A DNA stretch of 64,000 bases from the NCBI GenBank assembly GCA_963573315.1, contig OY752140.1, positions 496,001-560,000 of the forward strand, written 5' to 3'. The notes beneath the pieces are model-generated. The model worked only from the letters and a program-made list of their open reading frames with translations. It ran no database searches and was not told where the DNA came from. The stretch is from Entomortierella parvispora (taxonomy: Eukaryota; Mortierellomycota; Mortierellomycetes; Mortierellales; Mortierellaceae). Within the stretch, counting starts at the first letter, position 1. The number at the start of each line of letters is the position of its first letter. Positions 1 through 10,879 of this stretch are shown here, piece by piece. The position numbers and the translations under genes are program-made.

Positions 1-1970
1 CAGCCACTGCAGAAGAAGTAATGACCGGAGACGCGTCCTCTGCCGCGGCCTGACCTTTTGGTGCCTCTTCCTCCTGCTTCTTCTTTTGCTCCCTCGCGTA
101 ACGCACGGACGGCTTTTGAGGAAGGAGGTCAATTTTGCCTTTCCTGGGGGCAGGAGGCAAAAAGGTGACCATCGGCCTGTAAGCAGCACCCTTGCGAATC
201 TCCTTGAGTTTGAGGGACTCGGGAACCCAATTCAAGGCTAAATATCGGATAATCCGTTCCTTCAACGTCTACACATATGAAAATAAAGCTGAGATCAGTT
301 ATTTCTCTTATCATCCTAGTCCACAGGTCTTGCGAAGTTCGCCCCTCGCCCCTCGGGTCTCCGTACCTGTCCGTGGAGAATGATTGCGTTAATCTTGCTT
401 CTATCAATCATCTCCGCAACGTATTGGTAGCGCTGTTCTTTGTAGTCCATGCACGCGGCATGGATGGCATCCCTATCGAGAGATTCCAGATCGTACAGGC
501 AGTTTGCCAAGATGACGGCATCCTGCAGTGCGCAAACAGCTCCCTGTCCAGCACTTGGTAATAGTTTGTGGGCAGCTATGAGCATTTCCACGGCCAAGTC
601 AAGAGAGAGAGAGGTTAGTTCTCATTCAATTCGTGGCCATCAGAATCATCAACCCATTCACGAGTACTTTACCATCACCGATGAGGACGGTTCGGCCATG
701 GGACCAAGTCTCAAAGAGCTTTTCTTCAAGGAAGACCCTGGAGATGTTTGCCTCCGGGGTGGCGTTGATCAAGTTCCCAAGAGTACCAGCTCCTGGGACT
801 CTGAAGTCCTTGACCTGATCAATGAACTCGGGGTTTGATTCAGGTCCCCATTCCGAATTGCGGAACTTGATCCTTTCAGATTCTGCAATTGACGCAATCT
901 GAGAAACGACCACCCAGCACACGCGGTTCTCGGGCACATTGATTTCATTCCACTGCGGGTAGATACAACATGAAGAGAAAAGGTCAGCTAAATACATCCT
1001 TGAAGACGCCGAGAGTGATGGATAGGATTAAAACATACGCTGAAGCTAGTGCCGCGACCAATGATCTGAGTAAAGTTGGAGGTATCCTTGTTCTTCAGAA
1101 ATGGATATTGCTCGGGGTCCAATGGGTCCGTGGTGCCGACCATTGCCAAAAACCCTTTGCTCAACTCTGTTGCATCGGATGCTGGGAGCAAGTTATTCTG
1201 TCGCAGAGTTTGATACAGTCCCTTTCTTACAGCACTGTGCGCACCATCAGCACCCACCAGGATATCGCCATGGTAGGTAGTGCCGTCGGCACAACGGATC
1301 ATGACTCCCTCTTTGTTCTGAACCATGGACATGATCTTTTTGTTGTAGTGAATCTTTTCAGCTGGAACCTTGGACAGGAGCAAATTGTGGAACTTTGGCC
1401 GAGCAAAGCTGAAATAGTCGTATCCTATTCTATACTCACATTGTAACAGACAGTCAGTACTTGGTGTCATTTTGGTGAGCAAAAATAATCGTGAAGTTGC
1501 TGCTGAATGAAAACAATCTTACTCGTCGTTCTTGGCACCGTTGTCGAACGTGGCAACGACATCCATGTTTTCGTACAGGATGCTTGCGGCACCGGCAGGA
1601 AACGAAATGGCCTTCAGTTCGTCCAAGAGCCCAGCCTGGTCTAAAGCCCCGAGGATGTTCGCGTTCAGCGACATGACAGAACCTAACATAACATCAAACC
1701 AAAGAGAAGAGCTGTTTAATAACCACTGTGGGGATACAGTTCGCCTCCTTCCATCATACCCAGTGGCTTGACTTCCTTGGCTCTTTCATAAATCTCGTAG
1801 GGGATCCCAGCCTTGTCGAGAAGGATGGCAAGAAGCAGACCAGCGAGTCCTGCTCCCACGATTAACACGTGGGGGTTCTTGCCATCGCTCTTGGGAGGGA
1901 GTTGCGACGGGTACTTGATAGGAGTATCATCAAACTCATCAACAGGTTTGCGCGCGCGATGAGGATTCAT
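1..1970 (-). CDS. FAD-dependent monooxygenase, copy 1 (3' end cut by window edge)
   Basis: Group A flavoprotein monooxygenase (PHBH/UbiH-like fold), expected to hydroxylate an unknown small substrate using FAD and NAD(P)H. Six exons read on the minus strand: 1970-1760, 1682-1523, 1429-1039, 952-673, 575-367 and 268-1, with phases consistent throughout. Visible motifs: Rossmann VGAGLAG (GxGxxG at residues 39-44), the DG motif GADGAHSAVR (183-192) and the GD motif GDAAH..P..GQG (346-359). About 506 residues are visible. Copy 2 stops about 90 codons into its last exon, so very little is missing here. The start is the ATG of MNPH, which aligns in all three copies. A 32-base poly-T tract lies about 100 bases upstream of the start. 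The substrate cannot be told from the sequence. Confidence 0.9.
196..1899. repeat. Near-identical tandem repeat tract, unit A
   Basis: This 1.70-kb tract of monooxygenase copy 1, introns included, is almost identical to 2837-4540 (constant offset 2641). I count nine substitutions, all inside exon 3. Identity falls off sharply at both ends, within the C-terminal tail and the first 30 codons, which suggests gene conversion rather than only a young duplication. Confidence 0.85.
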
Positions 1971-2062
1971 TGTGAATGGAAGGGAATGAGCTGATGTTGT
2001 GAATGGGGGAATGGAAGAAAAAGAGATGAGGGAGACAGCGAGGGTGAAGCGATAGGGTGATC

Positions 2063-2101
<39 letters not shown>

Positions 2102-2636
2102 CTTTCCGCAATTGCTTTGGTGAACACAAGGAGAGCAACTGGTCGCACAGCACAACGGAACAGCTCGTTAGTGGGCACGCCAAGGTGAACTCAGAAGTTT
2201 CCTGCATACTGTAACTGAGATGAAAGACATCTGTTGAAGACGATTCCTACTCCCTACCGCGCGAGGGGCCGGCATTTTCCAAAAATAAGTGATGTACTGA
2301 AGTGAGTGCGGGTCGCGGTAGAGGGAGACGCGAAACGAACGCGGTCAGTTCGCCTCGAATTTTCCAGTGACATGTTGAAACTCTCATCTTCTGTCTTCTG
2401 CTCTTTGCTGGCCGTCTCAATTTGCTCACTCGCATTGTCACAAAGTTACAACGATCAAGGTGGATCAGAGGAGAAGTCCTTGTGAACAGGTCCTCTCTTC
2501 TTGGACAGGGGGTGGTGAGAATAGCAAATGTAGCCACGAGTAATCCACGCGAAATACACGCGCGGAGAGACCAAACGAGGATCAAAAATATATATTTATT
2601 CTTGCTGCAACAGACTAAAGAATTCTCATGAACCAT
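1971..2636. other. Intergenic region upstream of monooxygenase copy 1
   Basis: Holds the presumed promoter of copy 1 (minus strand) and the 3' flank of copy 2. The clearest feature is a run of 32 T at 2067-2098. No convincing gene is seen. Confidence 0.6.
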
Positions 2637-4611
2637 CTAAACGACTACTGCTGGTGGCGTGGCAACAGAGGGCGTGTCGCTCGTCGAGGCCTGGCTCTTG
2701 AGAGCTTCTTCCTCCTGCTTCTTTTTTTGCTCCCTCGCGTAACGCACGGACGGCTTTTGAGGAATAAGGTCAATTTCGCCTCTCTTGGGGGGAGGAGGCA
2801 AAAAGGTGACCAATGGTCTGTAGGCAGCCCCCCTGCGAATCTCCTTGAGTTTGAGGGACTCGGGAACCCAATTCAAGGCTAAATATCGGATAATCCGTTC
2901 CTTCAACGTCTACACATATGAAAATAAAGCTGAGATCAGTTATTTCTCTTATCATCCTAGTCCACAGGTCTTGCGAAGTTCGCCCCTCGCCCCTCGGGTC
3001 TCCGTACCTGTCCGTGGAGAATGATTGCGTTAATCTTGCTTCTATCAATCATCTCCGCAACGTATTGGTAGCGCTGTTCTTTGTAGTCCATGCACGCGGC
3101 ATGGATGGCATCCCTATCGAGAGATTCCAGATCGTACAGGCAGTTTGCCAAGATGACGGCATCCTGCAGTGCGCAAACAGCTCCCTGTCCAGCACTTGGT
3201 AATAGTTTGTGGGCAGCTATGAGCATTTCCACGGCCAAGTCAAGAGAGAGAGAGGTTAGTTCTCATTCAATTCGTGGCCATCAGAATCATCAACCCATTC
3301 ACGAGTACTTTACCATCACCGATGAGGACGGTTCGGCCATGGGACCAAGTCTCAAAGAGCTTTTCTTCAAGGAAGACCCTGGAGATGTTTGCCTCCGGGG
3401 TGGCGTTGATCAAGTTCCCAAGAGTACCAGCTCCTGGGACTCTGAAGTCCTTGACCTGATCAATGAACTCGGGGTTTGATTCAGGTCCCCATTCCGAATT
3501 GCGGAACTTGATCCTTTCAGATTCTGCAATTGACGCAATCTGAGAAACGACCACCCAGCACACGCGGTTCTCGGGCACATTGATTTCATTCCACTGCGGG
3601 TAGATACAACATGAAGAGAAAAGGTCAGCTAAATACATCCTTGAAGACGCCGAGAGTGATGGATAGGATTAAAACATACGCTGAAGCTAGTGCCGCGACC
3701 AATGATCTGAGTAAAGTTGGAGGTATCCTTGTTCTTCAGAAATGGATATTGCTCGGGGTCCAATGGGTCCGTGGTGCCGACCATTGCCAAAAACCCTTTG
3801 TCCAACTCTGTTTCATCAGATGCTGGGAGCAAGTTATTCTGTCGCAGAGTTTGATACAGTCCCTTTCTTACAGCACTGTGCGCACCATCAGCACCCACCA
3901 GGATATCGCCATGGTAGGTAGTGCCGTCGGCACAACGGATCATGACTCCCTCTTTGTTCTGAACCATGGACATGATCTTTTTGTTGTAGTGAATCTTTTC
4001 AGCTGGAACCTTGGACAGGAGCAAATCGTAGAACTTTGGCCGAGCAAAGGTGAAGTGGTCGTATCCTATTCTATACTCACATTGTAACAGACAGTCAGTA
4101 CTTGGTGTCATTTTGGTGAGCAAAAATAATCGTGAAGTTGCTGCTGAATGAAAACAATCTTACTCGTCGTTCTTGGCACCGTTGTCGAACGTGGCAACGA
4201 CATCCATGTTTTCGTACAGGATGCTTGCGGCACCGGCAGGAAACGAAATGGCCTTCAGTTCGTCCAAGAGCCCAGCCTGGTCTAAAGCCCCGAGGATGTT
4301 CGCGTTCAGCGACATGACAGAACCTAACATAACATCAAACCAAAGAGAAGAGCTGTTTAATAACCACTGTGGGGATACAGTTCGCCTCCTTCCATCATAC
4401 CCAGTGGCTTGACTTCCTTGGCTCTTTCATAAATCTCGTAGGGGATCCCAGCCTTGTCGAGAAGGATGGCAAGAAGCAGACCAGCGAGTCCTGCTCCCAC
4501 GATTAACACGTGGGGGTTCTTGCCATCGCTCTTGGGAGGGGTTTGCGACGAGTACTTGATAGGAGTATCATCAAATTCGTCAGCAGGTTTACAAGCGGGA
4601 TGAGGATTCAT
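2637..4611 (-). CDS. FAD-dependent monooxygenase, copy 2 (complete)
   Basis: Complete paralog of copy 1, offset by exactly 2641 bases, with the same six-exon structure: 4611-4401, 4323-4164, 4070-3680, 3593-3314, 3216-3008 and 2909-2637; 507 residues. It carries the GxGxxG Rossmann motif (39-44), the DG motif (183-192) and the GD motif (346-359) of FAD_binding_3 enzymes. All five introns appear identical to those of copy 1. Between the two proteins' shared core, differences fall in two patches: residues 129, 131, 138, 139 and residues 210, 214. The N-terminal 30 residues and the charged C-terminal tail (KKKQEEE followed by a diverged end) also differ. No signal peptide or membrane segment is visible, so a cytosolic enzyme is likely. 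Substrate unknown. Confidence 0.92.
2837..4540. repeat. Near-identical tandem repeat tract, unit B
   Basis: Partner of 196-1899. Introns appear identical between the units, whereas sequence outside the tract (upstream region, first 30 codons, end of the last exon) is diverged. Confidence 0.85.
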
Positions 4612-5551
4612 TGTGGATGGAGATAGGGAGTGAGCTAATGTTGGTAATGAGGCAATGAGAAACAAAAAAAAAAAAAAAAAAAAAAAAGAGAGAGAGAGAG
4701 AGAAAGAGAGGAGGAGGACGACGAAGGATCATTCAGGACAGGTCTTTTCTTTCTTTTTTTTCTTTGTCGACAGCTTTGAACGAACAGTGAACACAAAGAG
4801 AGCAAAAAAAAAAAAATGAAATAGCTGTTGGTCGCACGGCATGGCAACAACACTCATTAATGAACATGTTACTGCAAGGCTCAGAGGTTCCTGTGGCACT
4901 GAGATGAAGAACAGTCAGGAAAGCGCTGGAGTACGCTTACTCTTTTCAGCGAAAGGAGCCGTCATCTTCCGGACAAAGCAATGCACTGGAAGGCAAAAAA
5001 AGATCGCGGTCAAGGGACACGCGACATGGACGCGGTCGGCGCATGTCCCGAGGTTCAGAGAGGTATGTTGATATCTTCCTCCTTGCCCTTTATCTTCTGC
5101 TCGGCATTGCTTCTGCTCTTTCATATCATCTCAAACGGCTCACAGTGTCACAACTTTTTTGCATGAAAAACAACGATGGTGGTGCTGGCACCAATGATTG
5201 GCATTCGTTTTCCGCTTGAAACCACCTGGAAGAATGAATTGGCCGAACAACCCTCAACAGCGACAAAGTAGACATCCAAGTTGTCTCGAAACACGCACCA
5301 TCTTTCTTTGCTGGGCGGCCTTCCTTCTGTTCCAAGCCACCGGGAGCCTTTGGAAGTGAGTATAAGCAATTTGACAAACAATTTGACAAACAATTGAGGA
5401 AAAGGCAATGGAATTTATGTCACTGCTGTATTTGCTTTCAGGAGGCCAAACGAGTATCGTGATAAAAGAGAAGGTATTTGCTCAACTGGTGGCAGGAGGG
5501 AAAGTCACACTGTTCTGAGTCGATGGTTATGTTTTTGTTGTCGGCAAGGTA
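4612..5551. other. Intergenic region between monooxygenase copies 2 and 3
   Basis: Presumed promoter of copy 2. Contains an A run (about 4664-4687) continuing into a GA repeat, and a short direct duplication (AATTTGACAAAC units) around 5370-5395. No gene recognised. Confidence 0.55.
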
Positions 5552-7520
5552 TTAGATTACTGCGACGATGATGGTCGCCGCAGGCGACATCTGCTTTGTC
5601 GAAGACTCCTCCTCTTCTTTCTTTTTCAGCATTTGCTCTCTCTCATAGCGCTTCGATGGTTTCTGCGGAAGGACAGGCGCAGTTCCTTTTTGGGGGGTGA
5701 GAGGCAAAAAGCTAACTTGGGGGCGGTATTCGGCAGCGCTTGCAAAGTTCTTCATTTGCATGGACTCGGGGACCCAGTTGACGGCAATGTATCGGAAACA
5801 GCGTTCCAAAAAGGTCTTGTATTTTTTTTTGTCAAGAATGAACTGCAGGGTCAGTACTTGTTTGTTACTTGTAGGAGCTGAAGACAGATACGAAGAGTTT
5901 TTACCTGTCCATTGAGGATGATGGCATTGAGTTTGCTTTGTTCATACTGAGCCTTTACAGGACCATAGCGCTGTTCCTTGTAGTCGTTCAGAGCAGCCTC
6001 AATATTTGAGTCTGTGAAGGGACTCCAAGTCGTAGAGGCAATTGGTCAAAATGATGGCGTCCTGCATTGCGCAAACTGCACCTTGTCCAGCGCTGGGGTG
6101 TAACTTATGGGCGGCTATTTGAACAAGAAAGACGCGTGATTATTATTGAAAGGCATGGGCTCAAGTTCCTCAAAGGCTATAGAATTGGCATAGTACCATC
6201 GCCAATGAGGACGGTCCGGCCATAGTTCCATGTCTCGAAGAGTTTATCTTCCAAGAAGACGCGGGAGATGTTTTCAGATGGGGTCAGGTCGATCAAGTTG
6301 CCGATGGTACCGCAGCCTGGCACCTTGAAGTTTCTGACCAGCGAAATGAACTCGTCGTTTGTTTGAGGAGTCCATTCCGAGTTGTGGAATTTCATCCTTT
6401 CAGATTCTTCCATGGAGGTGAACTGGAAAACGACAGCCCAGCAAACGCGATTCTCCGAGATGTTGAGCTCAGCCCACTAAGAAACAGGACAACAAAATAT
6501 GAATGGGGTTGTAAAGACCTGCAATTAAAAGTGGAAGGGACAGCGTCCGTCATTTCGGCAAGAGTTTACCGTGTATTGAGTTCCTCTACCGATAATCTGA
6601 TTGAAAATCCCACTTTCTTTTTTCAGCAACGGGTACTCTTCTGGGTCCAATGGGTCAGTGGTACCCACTAGGCACAGAAACCCCTTCGAAAGTTCTTTAG
6701 AGTCGGAAGGAGGCAAAAGTTTCCTGTCTTTTAGAGCTCGATACAAGTTTTTTCTTATTTGGCTGTAGGCACCATCCGCGCCGCACAGAATGTCGCCATG
6801 GTAGGTGGTACCATCAGCACAACGGATCATGACACCGTCATTGTTCTGCAAGGCCAAAATTACTTTCTTGTTATAGTGAATCTTCTCAGGTGAGATCTTG
6901 GAGAGGAGCAACTCATGGAGCTTGGGTCGACAAAACAACAACATATCGTAACCAAAACTTGTGAAGGCAAAAAAGAACAAAGAGAAGCCAAGAAGTCAGG
7001 CCGGCCCTTATTTTTTTCTCTTTTTTCGTTGGCCTCGACGTAAGGATCACTTACATATTGTTGGTATTGCCAGCTGGCAACTCAAGTACCAGCTCGAGGT
7101 CCTCGTACAAGAGTTTGGCCCCAGATTGAGGGACGGAGATGGCCATCAATTCTTGGTAGAGACCCAGCTGTTCCATAGCGGGTAGGACATTGACGGACAA
7201 CGTCATGATGGACCCTACGACGCCAGATGATACACTTTTTTTTAGAGTCGAGGTCAATCTGGATCTTCAGCTTTTAGCATCTTCAAAATCAAAAGAAGGA
7301 AAACTAACCCAGAGGCTTGTCAGTTGGGGCACGTTCATAGATGTCAAACGAAATTCCCGCTTTGTAAAGAAGGATACCAAGAAGGAGACCGCCGATACCC
7401 GCACCAACGATTAATACGTGAGGAGTATTGTCATCGCTTTTAGATAGGTGATGAGACAAGGATTTGATGCGGGTGCCTTCAAACTTGTCCCCAAAGATGA
7501 GGGAAACGGTGAGAATTCAT
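5552..7520 (-). pseudogene. FAD-dependent monooxygenase, copy 3, with two frameshifts
   Basis: Third, clearly diverged tandem paralog with the same six exon positions: 7520-7309, 7214-7055, 6957-6570, 6476-6197, 6114-5905 and 5815-5552. Exons 2 and 4 have exactly the lengths seen in copies 1 and 2 (160 and 280). Two single-base insertions break the reading frame. The first lies about nine codons after the ATG (near 7492): the ATG frame reads MNSHRFPHL and soon stops, while the aligned frame resumes at GDKFEG and continues into the Rossmann motif. The second lies in exon 5 after the codons for DLES (near 6020): the direct frame stops within six codons and the +1 frame resumes with a DYKEQRY segment. 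FAD motifs (VGAGIGG, GADGAYSQIR, GDAAH) are intact. It is a recent pseudogene or carries assembly indels. Confidence 0.75.
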
Positions 7521-8416
7521 TTGTGAATGGACAGCAAAAGTGGAGGAACAAACGGTGGGAAAGAGAGCGTAAAGGAATAATAATAAAGAGTGGACGAGGT
7601 GCAAGATGAATGGAAGGGCAGGTTTTCTTTCGAACGCATTGGTGGATACAAAGAGAGAGCAATTAAAAAAGTGGATTGGATGGGTCACACAGCACAACAG
7701 CATCCTGCAAGTTGCCTGTGCAGTTCCCCCTTGCCAATTCGAGCGGTGATTGGAGAGCAGATGAAGAGTCCAAGCGAGAGTGCCCTTAATCTTGAAAGAG
7801 ATTGTGCTTTTGATCATGATATCTGTCGTTGGGAGAAGGAAAGGGAAGGGAAGGGGGGCGTCCTTGGAATTTTAAGATTTTGATGGGTTGCTGTTGAGAA
7901 CGACGCGACGTGAATACGCCACCAATTTCCAATCGCTCGGGCCAGTGGATTCGAGGAAAACCGTGCTATAAGAAATCGCCCACAAGGTCCAGAAGACGGG
8001 CTGCCAATATCGGCGCCGAGGTTAATTGCTGAAGTCCGGTTATCATGGAATACTCTCCTGTGCCCACGCTTCTCCAGTGCGTTTGAGGCCAACCGATGAT
8101 ACGACCGGGAAAACAGAGCTCCTCATTGATGAAGGCGGTTGCAGTAGATGGCTCCTACGATTGGTGATGATCCCTTAGCACATGTCGGTCCCTGATGCAC
8201 TCGAAGCCGCCTCGACTGCTTAACGTCAATAAGCAACAGTGGTTCTCTTGAATGAAAAGTAGAAGTGGTTCGGTTATTTATATAATAAAACTGTCGCTAC
8301 CTGTAAAATTAGTGACCGACAGTCGCTTGCTATCTTCCCCGAATGTTGAGTGTGTTGGTTGTTGGGTACTGGTGGTGATGGGAATGGTGTAAGGTGTGTT
8401 GTCTGAGAAGGCTAGT
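7521..8416. other. Intergenic region
   Basis: Lies between the broken monooxygenase copy 3 and the 3' end of the Arl8 gene. Short open frames here have no recognisable domain and no splice logic joining them. Nothing else is seen. Confidence 0.5.
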
Positions 8417-10100
8417 TTACTTTCCCTTGCCCTTCTTGATCAACCATTGAAGTGTGATATCGATGTTGACCTGGTTCTTTGCCGAGATAGAGTAGCAAGA
8501 CACCTCACGGCTGGCAATCTGCTTCAAGTTCCTATTAGTCATGACATCAAAACAAACACGGCATGCAATTAGTACATTGTTTCCCCGGTATCCATATCTT
8601 GTCGCAAAGCTCTTGGAAACTGTATCAAAAAAGGGGGTTTCCGTACATGGTCTCGATGATCTGTTCCACGGTAAGAGCTCCAGGGAGATCATTCTTGTTG
8701 CCAAGAACCAACACGGGGATCTCTGCCAACTGCGGTTTATCCAGCAAGTTGCGAAGTTCTGTCCTGGCAGCATCCAGCTTGTCATGATCCGCAGCATCAA
8801 TCACAAATCTATGGTCAAAAATTGAGCGTTAGTTAATAAAAAGAGCCGATCATTTCCTTTCTTCTTTGGATCGAAGTTGAAGGAGCCAAAAGAGGAGGGA
8901 GAAAACATATCTTTGGGCAGAGCAACAGCAGCAAAGGGGGCTACGTACACTATAGCATTGACGCCTCTGCAATATCTCTCCCACATGCTCCTGAATCGTG
9001 GCTGACCACCAATGTCCCAAAGCTTCATCGTCACGTTGCCCTTGGTGACCTTACGCATGTTAAAGCCGACGGTGGGGATCATGTCTTCTGAAAACTGTCC
9101 AGACTAGAGTAGTGTAGATATATATTTTTTTTTCAAGGAGAGGAGTTAGTTCAACTGTCGTGGATGCGAGCTTTGTGTTCACACAAATACTGGGTCCGAA
9201 AGCTCTTTAAAACGACATGTCAAACAGTATGACATAACGCAGGCGCTGGTGCGGACGATCGAAATGAAGCATGTGGCCCAAAAAAAGAGTTGAAGCTGTG
9301 GGTCGAAAGTCATCACCAGACACCATGACACAGCAAGCTGCCGCGACTACACTTTTTTTGGAACAAAAAAAGGGGGAGAGAAAAGGCACGCTGGAAGGCA
9401 GAGAAATGGCGAGTGATTGTTCCCGCCCAGGACAACCACCACGTTGCGTGAATCGTCCGTGTTGGCCGAGCAAGAGGAAGACAGGAGGGAGGGGAAGATG
9501 ATCTCCCAGATACACCGTTGTCTTCTGTAAGAAGGAAAGCACAGCGGATCCAAGACGCTTCTCGGAGAAGAAAAGAGAACGAAAGACGGAATGGTCCATC
9601 TTTGCTCGCTGTTCTGTCCCCCCTTCTTTCGTCTATAGTCCGCTAGTCCTGGTCTCGTGCCGTCCTTGTGCCTCTGTCGATTTTTTTTTGAGAAACGGTT
9701 CTCTGCGCCTGTGTCCAGTTCCTGAGAAACCAGCGGGAGAAAAACCCCTCTCTCTATCTGGCGACTTACAGCAATGACATTGACAAGCGTGGTCTTGCCA
9801 CTGTTCTGGAGTCCCACGAGGGTCAACTCCATTTCGGTCTTGAGGGTGGTGTCAGCATGCATTCAAGGAAAGACAGTTTTGTGAGTCGCAATTTTCATTC
9901 GTCAGCGGACATGGGTGTTATGTTGAAGCGGAACATGACGCAGCCGTCTGTCTGTCTCTGTTCTGTTGGTAAGGTCAATGCCCGTGAGAAGAGCATTGAC
10001 ATTGACAACGCCTTTGGCTGTAGCTATGGCGTAATGTTGTGCATACCTTGAAGAACAGGCTCCTCAACCAATTGAGCAGCGACTGGATAATGGACGCCAT
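8417..10100 (-). CDS. arl8: Arl8-family small GTPase
   Basis: ADP-ribosylation-factor-like GTPase of the Arl8 type, which in animals and plants controls lysosome/vacuole positioning and membrane traffic. Five exons on the minus strand: 10100-10047, 9838-9770, 9103-8949, 8808-8647 and 8531-8417, giving 184 residues (animal Arl8 is 186). Visible motifs: P-loop GLQNSGKTT (residues 27-35), the switch segment [16 protein letters not shown] with effector Thr52, WDIGGQ (70-75), and NKND for guanine specificity. The N-terminal helix [18 protein letters not shown] has the amphipathic character used for membrane binding; there is no myristoylation glycine at position 2, as expected for Arl8. Intron 2 is 666 bases, long for this window. 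The C-terminal block [10 protein letters not shown] is characteristic of Arl8. Confidence 0.95.
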
Positions 10101-10879
10101 ACGTGGGTTGCTGACGGGAAATGAGATGAGGGCTGGGGCAAGGGTATCGATGGCTTTTGCTTGGCAACAATCTGGGTCAGTCGAGGTCTTCTTGCGACGG
10201 GTCCTGGTCGAGAAGCAAGGGGTCTTCCTTGGATAGCGAGAGGGGGAAGGGGAAGAAGGGAAAAGGGAGGAAGAGGAAGGGGGAAAGGCAATGGGTGTGT
10301 GATGAGAGAAAGAGAGGTGAGAAAAAAAAAAGACCAGAAAAATTCTTTCGTGTGTCCTCTGGCCAAAATGGTCCAGGCTCAGAAGGTACACCAAAGGACC
10401 GGACCATGGATAATCTGCCTGGCTGCCTGCCACCTTCCATGGCTCTCTTTCTCTCTCTTTCTCTCTCTCTCTCTCCTTCAATATCGTTAGCTCTCCCTCT
10501 CTCAGACCCTCTCTTTCCTTTCGCCCTCTTGTACTTCATTTCCGCCACTCGTCCGCTGCATCCCACCCGTCAAAGTGCTTTACTGTCCTTAGTTCCAGCT
10601 GGGTTCAGCGGGACTGACCAGTGTGGACTGTGCGCCCAGATAAGCACATGAAAGAAAGTCCTACCTCAACCTTCACCAGGGATATTTACTTGGAATTACG
10701 AGTATTATGGATAGAGTAGGGGAAGGCAACAGAGTACGGAATACCGAAATAAAAAATAAAATAAAAAATTGGTCCGAGTCACGAGCGGCGAGCAATGAAG
10801 GGTTTCTATCCATTGACATGACGTCCGACCCTTGGCCCTTGGGTAATCCGAATGGAGGATGGGATTGGAAGCGGAGCTC
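10101..10879. other. Intergenic region upstream of arl8
   Basis: Presumed arl8 promoter/5' UTR plus the 3' flank of the septin gene. Strongly purine-biased on the plus strand to about 10330, then CT repeats at about 10440-10480. No gene is visible. Confidence 0.55.

Noticed and set aside
9207-9599. Minus-strand open frames of about 130 and 171 codons between 9207 and 9862
   Set aside because: They lie in the 666-base intron 2 of arl8; the longer one only contains exon 2 read through into the intron.
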